Origin: Capitulum mitella
Taxonomy: Eukaryota > Arthropoda > Thecostraca > Pollicipedomorpha > Pollicipedidae
DNA length: 64,000 nucleotides
Reading direction: 5' to 3'
Assembly (NCBI GenBank): GCA_030062745.1
Contig: CP099842.1
Coordinates: 372,001 to 436,000, forward strand
Part shown: positions 35,577 to 47,830 of the stretch, piece after piece
Layout of the letters: every line of letters begins with the position of its first letter
Position numbering within the stretch: the first letter of the stretch is position 1
Notes under the pieces: generated by a model
Database searches by the model: none
Told to the model about the DNA's origin: nothing
The model's input: the letters and a program-made list of their open reading frames with translations, nothing else
Position numbers and translations under genes: made by a program

Positions 35577-36787
35577 CCCGTCCCTGACTGGGGGGCAGTT
35601 GACTGCCCCCTGAGGTTTTTCTGGGATTGCGAGGGAACCAACAAACACAGAGTCACAAAACTTTGTGTACCTTTTGCTCCATTAATTTTACATCTCGTGC
35701 CAAAATTTTGACCTCAGGTCACGCCAAGTGTTTGACCTAGATCAAGTCAAACAGACCTATGTCCAAAAAAGTTTATCGCCCTCTAACTTTTTTGCAAAAC
35801 AATCGCAATAATACTTTCAGGGATTAGTGATCGTGATGGACGCAACAAATCTGCTATCTCAGATTTTCCAGAATTTTCCGGATCATTGACTTAAGGTCAA
35901 GCCCATTTTTAAGTCACCATTTTTTTCGGAAATTGACGGAATATTTTATAACATTTTTAGTGTGGACTGAAGCAGACATCTAGTTACCGTCATTGAGCAA
36001 AGTATCAATGGCTTCCAGCCATTGACCTGAGGTCAGGTCACGAATAACTGTAGTCAGCCAAAATGTACCACCGTCAAGATCGACGATGAATTACTCAGAG
36101 TGGGTAGAAAATGGCAGAACTAGCTTGCACAGACGTAAGTAATATCAGGAACCTCAAAAGTTTGAAAAAGTAGCATATTTCGGAATAAACAGGCTCTCGC
36201 GAATAAAGCCCCGCCAATTTTGTCCATTGGTAACTGATGAATTTTTCCTAAATTTTAGAATGAGAAACCACCACAGGAACCACAAAGATCAATACAATTT
36301 ACATAGATCGTTTTTTTCGCGAAAATTAAGAAACGCTAAAATTAGTTCCCGTCAATTTGGTAGCGCATACGGTAGCGGCGCACACCGACAGCTGGCAGGA
36401 GAATTGCCGTGTCTTTAACTCAACGTTTCGGCGTATATATTGAAGAAATCTGGGGAAATTAGACGTGTATCAGCATCCGCAGACTTTTACTTGTGCTCTG
36501 TGCTCTGCGGTGCCTTTACCTATGCGTTATTAGTCACAGCCCTTGAGAATCAAGCCATTTCTCGGTCTCATGCAGTAGGCTATGAGGAAAGATATAAAGG
36601 GCGTAAATTGGCTTACATATTATCTAAAACTAAAAATGAGACCAGTTTCGAGCTCTACTCGTCACAGGCTTTCCAACGGTATGTTTATTTGTATCGTGCG
36701 ACCAACCGTTCGTGAGTTAGAGAGGGGCAATCAACTGCCCCCCCCCCCGTCGCCGATGTTCGAGACGGAACGACGGTCGTGCGCGGG
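35577..36787 (+). mobile_element. 1.2-kb TTAA-flanked non-autonomous element, copy 1
   Basis: Bounded by TTAA at 35573-35576 and 36788-36791, with short inverted ends CCCG(T/C) and a subterminal hairpin GGGGGCAGT-TG-ACTGCCCCC. Visually more than about 95% identical to copy 2. It encodes no transposase. A 91-codon ORF (36440-36715) is open only in copies 1 and 2. AGGTCA half-sites are frequent. Confidence 0.75.
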
Positions 36788-36791
36788 TTAA

Positions 36792-39322
36792 AGGGGTCTC
36801 GAGTTTGGGCTGACCGTGGGCTGAGCGCGGGCTGTACAGACATTCCTTGCCGTGACAGAGGCGTCTCTGGCAATGCTCTAGGTCCTTTGATCGTTTCAGG
36901 AGCTGTCTGGACGTCTCAAGGCTTAGTGGTTTCGGGGCTCCTCTTGTCGTCTCAGTGGACCTCTGTTGTCTTCGGTGCCCTTCTTGTCGTCTTTGGGGAA
37001 CATTTTTGATGTCTCCAGAGCCCCCTGATGGCAGTTACAAAAGACCGTTTGGAGATTTCAGGGCCTCTGTGCAACGTCATGGGCACTCTGAACGTCTCCG
37101 GTAGTCTCCATGGCTCGATCAGGGGTCTTCCTTTGTCACATGGGGTATATCTGGCAGTCTTAAGGCCCCCTCCCCCTAGCCGTAAGGACCACCTAGGGGT
37201 ATTTGTTAGCGCTTCAGGGGCCTTCCTGGCAGTCTCAGGAGGACCTTTTCTGTGACAGAAGCTCGCCTTACACACTCAGGGATAGGGGCGAAGCCAGCCA
37301 AGAAATTTGGGGGAGGGGGTCCTCGCCCTGTGGTGGCCCCTCTCACTTCATGTGGGACCCTGGACAAAAATATTAACATTACATTTCACGAGATGCTCGC
37401 AGAGGGATATAGCGGGCCCAAAATTTTAGGAGTTGCGTGTCAAATGGTGAACAGTATCCTATGTGGAGGCCCCCTGAATAAAAACAACCAGTGAAAAGCT
37501 TACAATGGACGCTTGCCGATCCTTAACGTTATTAGTTCCTCTTCTCTGATTGTCGATGATCGCACCAAAAACACTTTTTTTATTGGGCCTTCCACAGCTG
37601 TTGTGGCCTCGGGGCCTCTCTGCAGGCCGTCAGGGGGCTCCTCTATACGCCAGGGAACCCCTCCATAAGCCGCAAGCGAGTCCTTCTACAGGCCGCCAGG
37701 GGGTACTACAGGTGGCAGCTAGGGCCCCTGCATGTCAGCAGGGGCCCCTTCATATCGACAGGAGACCAGCTAGAGGGAAGCAGGGGCCCCGTCCCACCAA
37801 CAACGGGCCCTTACAGGCTGACAGGCAGAGGTCCCCTGTAGGCCAGCACGAGCCCTACAGGCTGGCAGGCGGCCCTTCAGGTCGGTGGGGGCCCCTACAG
37901 GCCGGCAGAGTCCCATACGGGCTGGCAGGGGCCCCGCACAGGCTGGCATGGGCACTACAGACCGGCAGGGGGTCCCCTGCAGACCAATAGGAGTCCCTCT
38001 ATGGCACGGATCTCTGAGAGGTCTCATGGAACCTTTCGTCGTGTTGGGACCCCTTTTGCAGGTTTGCGGACCCATTTGAGGCCATGGGCCATTCCAAGGT
38101 CTCCTATGCCGTCCTAGGGATTCAGTCCTCATTTTGGCCCTCTCAGAGGCCCTCTGACCCCTCTGGCGGCCTCAGGGGAGATCTACCATGCTGGGCCCCT
38201 GTGATGGTCTCGGGGGCCGTTTGGGAGCATCAGGTGCCCTTGTACGCTTCTCAGGAGTCATCTAGCCCTTGCAGAGGCCCTCTGACTGAATCAAGAGCCC
38301 GTCACGTTTTCAATGAGACCCCGTGAAGCTCATACCCTGGAACCATTGAGACTAAGAACCAATTCAGTGAGACCCCTGGAAGGATATATGTTCGATTCCC
38401 GGCATGGGGAGGCGTACTGCCCCCCACCCCCCTCGCAGGATCTCAAGAATTACAAATCAGAATTTCACCGCAACAAACGGCAATCTATTTGCCATGATGT
38501 AAACTACATTTGATACGAAGAAGTTTCCAAAATTATGAAGAAGATGTACACAGGGGGAGAAAAAAGTGAAACTGGGGATATTTTGGATTTGCTATAACTC
38601 TGTTGTTTATAGGCCGGCTTAGATGACATTGACATGAATCGGGAGATCATGAATGGGACATTTCCATTGGTTCATATATTCCAAGTTTTGAGAAAATCCG
38701 CAGCCGTTCACAAGATTTTAAAAAGGGAGGATTAGTTTTCCGACAACGGAATTAACGAGGAAGTTACAAACACCATTTTAGCTTCTGCTAATCATGTTAT
38801 GCTGAAGAAGTGCAAATCGCATTACAGTGTTTGTATGATGTTAGCATAGGCGTTGCCATGAACATAGAAAAGGGGAAACTGTCATGGTCACATGTTCTTC
38901 AGGTAACGTTCCGACTTTTGATCTTAAATGACCTCCAAATACCTTAGGTTCACTTTCAGTGATCTTAAGCACATTTCGTATTGTTGGAAACGTTTCAAAT
39001 CATTTGAATTTACTCTGCTTCTAAAATTCCATTTTATGGCTGTTGTGATAAAGCGTACGCGCACTGACATTTTTGGATCATATCTCCGTGACCTGACCTG
39101 ATGTCAAGCTGACATCAGGTCAGCTTGACCTGACGTTCAAGTAGAGGGCACCCTTCTACGTGATATATATTCTGGGTTTGGCATTTGGAAAAAAGCGGCA
39201 AAAAAATGACTAAAAATTCAAACTTTGACTTTTATCTTGACCTGACCTTCTGAAGTGGCCTTAGATTAACAGAATTGTATTTGTGGGCTTGCCAACAGTT
39301 TACCTATACATCCATACAAAAT
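36792..39322. other. Degenerate GC-rich repeat tract plus spacer between element copies
   Basis: From 36792 to 38330 runs an irregular tract of short GC-rich units (GGGGCCCCT, ACAGGCTGGCAGG, GTCTCAGG). The remainder (38331-39322) is AT-rich with AGGTCA-type palindromes at 39090-39135. No gene is supported. Confidence 0.55.
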
Positions 39323-39326
39323 TTAA

Positions 39327-40536
39327 CCCTTCCCGACTGGGGGGCAGTTGACTGCCCCCCTGAGGTTTTTCTGGGATTGCGAGAGAACCAACAAACACAG
39401 AGTCACAAAACTTTGTGTACGTTTTACTCCATTAATTTTACATCTTGTGTTGAAATTTTGACCCCAGGTCAGGTCCGGTGCCTGACCTAGATCAAGTCAA
39501 ACAGACCTATGTCCAAAAAAGTTTATCGCCCTCTAACTTTTTTGCAAAACAATCGCAATAATACTTTCAGGGATTAGTGATCGTGATGGACGCAACAAAT
39601 CTGCTATCTCAGATTTTCCAGAATTTTCCGGGTCATTGACTTAAGGTCAAGCCCATTTTTAAGTCACCATTTTTTTCGGAAATTGACGGAATATTTTATA
39701 ACATTTTTAGTGTGGACTGAAGCAGACATCTAGTTACCGTCATTGAGCAAAGTATCAATGGCTTCCAGCCATTGACCTGAGGTCAGGTCACGAATAACTG
39801 TAGTCAGCCAAAATGTACCACCGTCAAGATCGACGATGAATTACTCAGAGTGGGTAGAAAATGGCAGAACTAGCTTGCACAGACGTAAGTAATACCAGGA
39901 ACCTCAAAAGTTTGAAAAAGTAGCATATTTCGGAATAAACAGGCTCTCGCGAATAAAGCCCCGCCAATTTTGTCCATTGGTAACTGATGAATTTTTCCTA
40001 AATTTTAGAATGAGAAACCATCACAGGAACCACAAAGATCAATACAATTTACATAGATCGTTTTTTTCGCGAAAATAAAGAAACGCTAAAATTAGTTCCC
40101 GTCAATTTGGTAGCGAGTACGGTAGCGGCGCACACCGACAGCTGGCAGGAGAATTGCCGTGTCTTTAACTCAACGTTTCGGCGTATATATTGAAGAAATC
40201 TGGGGAAATTAGACGTGTATCAGCATCCGCAGACTTTTACTTGTGCTCTGTGCTCTGCGGTGCCTTTACCTATGCGTTATTAGTCACAGCCCTTGAGAAT
40301 CAAGCCATTTCTCGGTCTCATGCAGTAGGCTATGAGAAAAGATATAAAGGGCGTAAATTGGCTTACATATTATCTAAAACTAAAAATGAGACCAGTTTCG
40401 AGCTCTGCTCGTCACCGGCTTTCCAACGGTATGTTTATTTGTATCGTGCGACCAACCGTTCGTGAGTTAGAGGGGGTCAGGCAACTGCCTCCCCCCAGTC
40501 GCCCATGTTCGAAACGGACCGACGGTCGTGAGCGGG
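39327..40536 (+). mobile_element. 1.2-kb TTAA-flanked element, copy 2
   Basis: TTAA at 39323-39326 and 40537-40540. Nearly identical to copy 1 from 35577, but the flanks differ, so it moved by transposition and not by segmental duplication. It ends 16 bp from the inverted copy 3. Confidence 0.75.
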
Positions 40537-40552
40537 TTAACCTCTGTCTTAA

Positions 40553-41745
40553 CCCGCTCGCATGGCCGTCGGTCCGTTACGATCATGCGCGACTGGGGGG
40601 GGGGGGGCGTTGGCCGCCCCTCTAACTCGCGAACGGTTGGTCGCACAATAAAAAGAACCATGCCGTTGGAAAGCTTGTGACGAGTAGTGCTCGAAACTGG
40701 TCTCATTGTTAATTTTACATAATATGTAAGTAATTTACGCCCTATATTTGTTTTCTCATCGCCGACTGCATGAGACCGAGAAATGGCCTGAATCTCATGG
40801 GCTGTGACTAATAAAGCATAAATAAACGCAGTAGCGCACAAGCAAAGGTCTGCAAATGCCGATACACATCTTATTTCTCAGATTTGTTAAATATATACGC
40901 CGAAAGGTCGAGTTAAGGACACGGCAATTCTCGCGCCGGCTGTCGGCGTGTGCCTCAGCCGTATGCAGTAACAAATTGACGGGAACTAATTTTAGCGTTC
41001 CTTTATTTTCGCGAAAAAAGCCTATCCACGTAAATTTTATTGATCTTACTGGTTTATGTGTTGGTCTTCCATGCTTCAATTTTGGGAAAATTCATTTGCT
41101 ACCAATCTACACAATTGGCGGAGCTTTATTTGCGAGAGCCTGTTCATTTCCAAAATATGCCATTTCTTTAATATTTTGAGGTTTCTGGTATTACTTCCGT
41201 CTGTGCAAGCTAGTTTTGCCATTTTTTACCCATTCTGAGTAATTCATCGCCGATTTTGACGGTGGTACATTTGGCTCACTACAGTTATTCGTGACCTGAC
41301 TTCATGTCAATGGCTGAAAGTCATTGATACTTTGCCCAATGACGGTAACTAGATGTCTGCTTCACTCCACACTAAAAATGTTATGAAATATTCCGTTAAT
41401 TTCCGAAAAAAACGACGACATTTCGTAGAAATGGGCTTGACCTTAGGTCAATGACCCGAAAAATTCCGAAAAATCTGAGATAGCAGATTTGTTGCATCTA
41501 TGAGGATCACCAATCCTTGAAGGTATTATTGAGATATCTTGTTTTGCGAAAAACTTAGCGGGCGCTAAGCTTTTTTGATATAGGTCTGTTTGACCTGACC
41601 TAGGTCGGGCACCTGACCTGACCTGAGGTCAAAATTCTGCAACAAGGTGTAAAAATGAAGCAAAAGTTACACAAAGTCTCGTGGCTCTGTATTTGTTCGT
41701 TTTCTCGCAATCCCAGAAAAACCTCAGGGGACAGTCAACAGCCCC
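40553..41745 (-). mobile_element. 1.2-kb element, copy 3, inverted and end-truncated
   Basis: Starts after TTAA (40549-40552) with the sequence found at the right end of copies 1 and 2, reversed. It is more diverged. Its far end lacks the last ~18 bp of the terminal hairpin and continues into unrelated sequence, so no second TTAA is present. Confidence 0.7.
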
Positions 41746-41976
41746 CTGAGGTTTTTTATATGCCCATTTTGCCCTATATGCCCATTTTCATCGGCCAGTG
41801 ATAGAGAGAGCCCCATGATGGCTGATGATGGATACCGATGGCTGGCAAAGCATTAAACGTACTGCAGGTGTGTAGCTTAGCTTCAAGGGGCCTTCTTACA
41901 TCAAGAGGGTCTTCTATAGCATCAGGAGGCCTCCTAGAACGGCACGGATAACGGTTTCGAGGGGCTTTCTTTTTAA

Positions 41977-43207
41977 CCCGTCCCAAACTGGGGGGACAGT
42001 TGGCAGCCCCCCTGAGGTTTTTCTGAGACTGCGAGAGAGCAAAGAAACACAGAGCCGCGAAACTTTGTGTAGGTTTTGCTTCATCATTTTTACACCTTGT
42101 GTCAAAGTTTTGATCTCAGGTCAGGTCAGGTGCTTGACCTAGGCCAGGTCAAACAGATCTATGTCTAAAAAAGTCTAGCGCTCTGTAACTTTTTCGGAAT
42201 TCAAGATATCACAATAATACTTTCAGGGATTAGTGATCGTGATAGATGCAACAGATCTGCTATCTCAGATTTTTTGCAATTTTCCGGGTCATTGGCCTAA
42301 GGCCAAGCCCTTTTTTTAAGACATGTCGTCGTTGTTTCGGAAATTGACGAAATCTTTCATAACATTTTTAGTGTGGAGTGAAGCAGACATCTAGTTACCG
42401 TCATTGGGCAAAGTATCAATGACTTCCAGCCATTGGCCTGAGGTCAGGTCACGAATAACTGTTGTGAGCCAAAATGTACCACCGTCAAAATCGGCGATGA
42501 ACTGCTCAGAATGGGTAGAAAATGGCAGAACTGGCTTGCACAGACAGCAGTAATACCAGGAATCTCGAAAAGTTTTAAAAAATCGCGTATTTTGGAAATG
42601 AACAGGCTCTCGCAAATAAAGCTCCGCCAGTTTTGTACACTGGTAACTAATAGATTTTTGCAAAATTTAAGCATGAAAAACCATCACAAGGACCAGTAAG
42701 GCCAATAAAATTTACATGGATAAGTTTTTTTCGCGAAAATAAAGGAACGCTAAAATTAGTTCCCGTTAATTTCTTACTGAGTACGACTGCGGCGCATGCC
42801 GACAGCTGGCGCAAAAATTGCCGTGTCTTTAACTCAACTTTTCGGCGTATATATTAAACAAATTCGAGAAATTAGATGTGTATGGGCATTTGCGGACCTT
42901 AAGTTGTGCGCTGGTGCCTTTACCTATGCGTTATTAGTCACAGCCCTTGAGATTCAGACCATTTCTCGGTCTCATGCAGTCGGCTATTAGAAAACATATA
43001 TGGGACATAAATTGCTTACATATTATCTAAGACCAAAAATGAGACCAGTTTCGAGTTCTACTCATCATCACATAACATCACAAGCTTCCCAACGGTGTGC
43101 TTATTTTTATTGTGCGACCAGCCGTCCGTGAGTTAGAGGGGGCGACCAACTACCCCCCCCCCCCCGTAGTCGGGCAGGATCGTAACCGACCGACGGTCGT
43201 GCGCGGG
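41977..43207 (+). mobile_element. 1.2-kb TTAA-flanked element, copy 4
   Basis: TTAA at 41973-41976 and 43208-43211. Same order of landmarks as copy 1 (terminal hairpin, CTTTGTGTA, CATTGGCCTGAGGTCAGG, GTTATTAGTCACAGCCCTTGA, right-end GACCGACGGTCGTGCGCGGG). Diverged to a degree similar to copy 3. Confidence 0.75.
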
Positions 43208-43211
43208 TTAA

Positions 43212-46200
43212 AGGCTCATCTCGACTTTTTATTATTATACCTAAGGGTCGGAGACTAAAGACTTAAATTTAGTCATATCCTTTTGATGAGGGGTCGCATC
43301 GCATCGATATGTGATGGCATGCTTAAAATGATTCCATACAATTTAACTAAAGTAAGTATTCTGGGTTATCTTCGGCAACCTGATTCGTGGCTTTTAACTT
43401 CACCAGGGTTAAAAGCCAGATACGATCTTGGCTTGACATTCATCAAGATGCAAATACGGCCATCGGCCACAGCTGCATTCTTACCGGGGATGTTTAGCAA
43501 ACGTGGTCTTATATAAACGCAGTCAGTTATCTTGATGTCTCGGTCTCGTGGCAACCTATGGCTCGAGACATGGCAACAGGCATGTCTCGAGTCATGAAGC
43601 AGAGACACAGGCAACCTTTGGAAAGTGTCTCGAGGCAACCCATGGCTCGGTCCTCGATTCTACTAGTCAAAGTCGTTGTCAGAATACTGGGAGCAATACT
43701 GTAGAAAGCTTGGTGTAGGCTTCACGTTTAAGATGGTCCATTATCAGGGCCCGTGTTAATGTCCTGGGGGCTGCAGGGCCCCTCCCGGTAACTTACACCG
43801 TGAAATTTAGGGCAAAATTAGGGGGACTCTACTTCAGTCAAACTGCGACATACGGCGAAGAGGCGCATATGACTGACGACGTCACGGGTGCTTCCGCAGC
43901 GCGAGGATGCATAAGCGGCTAATTAAGGTTTAGCAGCCTGTAGGGCAGGTATGACAGCTGCCACACAAACTGACTAATATTTACAGCAGACCTATGACGT
44001 TTCAGGGGAAAAATAGGCCTTAACCTCGGCACCGCCGAGGGAGAGGGTGTTAAACAAGGCAACCCCTCTCGGTTTGTCGTCAATAATTTCTGAACCACAA
44101 GAGCCAGCCCAACCAAACTTTCAGTACCTGTTTATCAAATAGTTTTACTTATTTTAACATTAAACCATTTCCATGCTAGGTCGAGTCACGGAGATATGAC
44201 GTCATATGTGAACCCTTGCATGCATGTTTTCGTCTCTTCGGGCGGTGGCACCAGCATGCTTCGTTTTTTCATAATATTCGCGAATATAATGCATGGATTA
44301 TTTGGATTTACATAGGACAGGGTACCCAAAAGGAAATAAAACCGTGACACATCAACATGAGAGACCATGCTAGGTCACATATATGATCACAGTTGAACTG
44401 ATTTTCATTGCGGGTGATAAAAGTGGTTGGCGCTGGTCTTCCCCATCGTTCAAGCCAGACAAGCAAATCTATGTGCGACTCTGCAAGGTTCACCAAGTGC
44501 AAGGTGAAGTCATGTCATGTCGCGTCATAGGTTGATGTCAAAACGAAACAAAGTACATTGTATGTGGAAGATCGTTCAGTATCAGCAAAAAGCAATTATT
44601 GCTCCTAGTCAGAAGACGAAAAATGACTATCTGTTTTGACCTGGCTTCACCTTGACCCGATAAGGAGCAGACAGAGCAGATTTCATTACCACTAGATGTT
44701 AATTCTGTTCTGTACTTGATGCAATTAAGAATCCCAGCAAGTTATTATTGCTTCTCGTCAGGAAGAATAATACAACCTTATCTGAGCAAACCTGGAATAA
44801 CCTTGACTGGATGGAAAGCAGGTAATGCAAAAATGACCATCAGAAGGTTACACTTCCGTTCTTTTTTTGCCACGTGGACCAAAACGGCTGCGAGTAAGTA
44901 TCAACCTTTGACACGTAAAGTAAGACCAATATTTCACCTGACCTAGACTCGCCTTGACCTGATATTTTTTTTTAGCATTTCGGCATTTCTCTGATCTGGA
45001 CGATTGTGACGTTTCGTTTGATACCCAGGTGAAGGCTCTAAGACCAGTATTGCTGATGATATGATGTAAGAACCGGTGTCAATTTTTCCGACGTCGTGTT
45101 ATCCGTTCTACGTGACCTGTGACGTCATCAGTCACGTGATCAGGACTGACATAGTATTTCCTGAATTGCAAGACTCGGGCCTATCGATTGGTGGTAGGCT
45201 GGTTCAGATCCCACAGTTAGATCCCGAGATAACAGGGGTGTCCTTTTTGGCGCCTCCCAGGCGGTCGCGGGTATGAAAACACGCCAGGCGGTGCCGGGTG
45301 AAAGTGGTTCTTGCCATAGGAGCTTCGAAAACGTCCGTACGCCGTTGGCGGCTAATGTTTGACCCGTCCAGCCCGCGCGGGCAAGACAACTCAAACCGCG
45401 CGACAGAGTACGCTGCTGTGTGAGTGGCGTGCGGCATCGCAGGGCGCGGACGTGGGATGATAAACCGTCCGTGCGCGGCCGCGGGCGATCTGCGTGAAAC
45501 GACGGGCAGCGTCACAAACCGCAGTATCCTTGCTTTGTTCCATTGCGACGGCCCAACAGCAGGAACTAGTCCTGCTCTTCTGAGACAGCCCCAGCCGCAG
45601 GAGCTAGTCCTGCTCTCTTGAGACGGCTCCGGCCTGCTCTCTTGAGATGGCGACGATGAGCGCCGCATCACACAGCGTCGCACGCGGCCACGTGCGGAGG
45701 GTTTCGCCGCTTACTGCGGTCGTTCACTGGCAAAACTGCTTGCTGCTTCTGGCAGGGGCATGTTCGGTCCCACACAGGCTGGATGATTCAGGCGATAGTT
45801 GCTATTGCATCTGCGCATGGTGCGAATACCCTTGGCGCGTTAATTCGCACGCATTTCGTGATTAACAACGGATTTTATGTGGGACATTTTTGGGTGACGT
45901 CTGCCTGCAAGTTCGGATGTACTGTCGGGTCCTCCCACCTATGACCTCAAATTTCGTAACTTTACGAAAATGCAAGTAATTAAATTTGACGTTTACTAAC
46001 ATGTTTGGCTACACTGTTGGGTCCTCCTAATTGCGACTCCAAATTTGACAGTTGTAGGAGGTGTCACAGAAGTCAGTTCAGCGGGACAAACCAACTGAAC
46101 ACTATTACCAGATGCCGCAAGGAATGACTGGTTCACGTCCAGGGGTATCGTTTTGTGGGAGTACTTGGGAGAGAGGGAGAGGGGCAAGCCGAGGGCCATC

Positions 46201-46280
46201 ATCCTAATCTCCCCCAAATGTTTATTTAGTCCATATTATTTTGACCAACGGCAATACTATTTTTTCTGTTTCCAAATCAT
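43212..46280. other. Intergenic, no gene recognised
   Basis: Contains a local repeat of GTCTCGAG...GGCAACC(T/C)ATGGCTCG units at 43530-43650 and CpG-rich DNA at 45250-45850. Only short ORFs without recognisable products are present. Confidence 0.5.
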
Positions 46281-46295
46281 GCACCAAATGATGTG

Positions 46296-46297
46296 TT

Positions 46298-46338
<41 letters not shown>
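46296..46338. repeat. (TA)n(TG)n microsatellite
   Basis: Short TA run followed by about 13 TG units. Confidence 0.95.
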
Positions 46339-46446
46339 ACTATCATTGGGTAATTTTATGCCTTATTTTATTTTTTCTATCCATCCATTATCTTTTGCGG
46401 TCATTCCCATTATTGTTTATTTTTCTTACTGAAAACAGTAAGAAAG

Positions 46447-46448
<2 letters not shown>

Positions 46449-46492
<44 letters not shown>

Positions 46493-46506
46493 TATATATA
46501 TATATA
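46449..46506. repeat. (TA)n microsatellite
   Basis: About 28 TA units with one interruption (AGTATA), ending directly before the reverse-transcriptase fragment. Confidence 0.95.
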
Positions 46507-46511
46507 GCTGT

Positions 46512-47830
46512 GACGAAATCCGTCCTCGTCAGTCGACGGAAACCTCGCTGGCGGCGGTCACCGACCGCATCCTTGGCGCCACCGATGGCAGGGAAATACC
46601 TCTTTTATGCGTAATGGACTCAAGCAAATGTTTTGATACAGTTAACCACGACATCCTCCTGCGCAAAATGCCACATTACGGTTTTGATACCATATGATTT
46701 AGCGCAGGCACATAGCCAGGATTTTCCTCAGGAGGGGACCAAATGTCAAATTTTGTTATGTGCAACTGGCATACGACGAAATTTAGAACAGAAAAACGGC
46801 AGTTTTATGTAATTAACCTCATATTTAACACACAGAAGAGCAGATAATGTTCGTTTTTGCAACATAGATGTGATAACTATTACGTACTCCTCCAAAGTCG
46901 CCATATATCTAGTGTAGACCGCTTGGTTCAGGCGGGGGGCATGGCCCCCATGGTCCCCGCCCTTGGCTACGTCCCTGATTCAGCGCCTACCTCTGTGGTC
47001 GCACGCAGAGTGTGGCGCTCAAGGAGAGCACCGGACGATCGCAGAGCTCACGTCCCCTGGTAAACAGCTGATGGGCGTTTTTCAGGGTTCAGCTCAGGGA
47101 CCGCTGTCATTTATTGTTGTTGCGAACGACCTGGCGCTGTTCTCTGAAGGAGCGATGGTCATACAGTACGCTGAGGACACACAAGTCGTGGTCTCAGGCA
47201 GTAAGAGTGAACTTCCGGAGTTCATCTCACGCATGGAAGCCAGCCTTGCATCTCTCGACAAATGGTTCCGCGCGAATGCTGTCAAAGCCAGCGCGTGAAA
47301 AACTCCACTGATCATTTCTGGAAACCCTCAAAATTTGCGCAACCTTCAACGTTTTCAGGTCACCTTCCGAGACGTCTCCCTCGTCCCATGTAACGACGTT
47401 AAAAGTATTGGACTTTTTCGACGGCACCTTGTCGTGGAATGCACACGTAGCTCTCATTGGTCGCCACTGCATGGGTATACTAGCTGGCCTCTCGCATGTG
47501 CGACCCAGTCTATCTGACAGTGTCATTACTACTCCAGTGACAGCCCTAGTTCTCTCGCAGGCCGGGAATTGACTCTCGGTATACGGTAATGGCTTTGACA
47601 AAATCCAGACGATCTTCAACTTTGGAGCCAGAGTAATTTTGGCCGAATAAAATCTGATCATGCATCCGACCAGCGAGAGAGCCTGGGTGGACTCCAATCT
47701 CAGAAGTTAGCTGAGTTTTGTACCCGGCACGATCAAACGCGGGGAGCTTGGAGTTCTAGCAGCTGTCCTTTAAGCGAATAGTGCCAAGCGACAGCGGAGC
47801 ACCAGGGAGAACAGTCTGCTACACATCCCT
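46512..47830 (+). pseudogene. Non-LTR retrotransposon reverse-transcriptase remnant
   Basis: Two open pieces belong to one RT domain of jockey/CR1-like type. Piece 1 (46512-46695) contains RQSTETSLAAVTDRIL and MDSSKCFDTVNHDIL (the first catalytic Asp region). Piece 2 (from 46986) contains FSAYLCGRTQSV, GVFQGSAQGPLSF and YAEDTQVVVSG, then LDKWFRANAVKAS. Downstream, NLQRFQVTF, VKSIGLFRRHLV and SLSDSVI-like stretches continue in shifting frames to about 47830. It is dead: a TGA stands where Trp is expected at 46696-46698, there are several frameshifts, the YADD motif reads YAED, and a MITE splits it at 46705-46977. Confidence 0.85.
46705..46977. mobile_element. 273-bp hAT-type MITE inside the RT remnant
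   Basis: The ends are imperfect inverted repeats CAGGCACATAGCCAGG and CAGGGACGTAGCCAAGG. The flanking 8-bp duplication is ATTTAGCG (46697-46704) and ATTCAGCG (46978-46985), one mismatch. Removing the element plus one duplication rejoins the RT reading frame exactly. No coding capacity. Confidence 0.85.

Noticed and set aside
36440..36715. 91-codon ORF (start MKKSGEIRRVSASADF) in the TTAA elements
   Set aside because: It is open only in the near-identical copies 1 and 2 and disrupted in copies 3 and 4; no known domain.
37550..37990. 146-codon Gly/Pro/Arg-rich ORF
   Set aside because: Product of the degenerate GC-rich repeat tract; no homology recognised.
38385..38420. tRNA-like B box (TGTTCGATTCCCGGC); similar at 45210 and 48575
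   Set aside because: No matching A box, acceptor stem or cloverleaf could be drawn.
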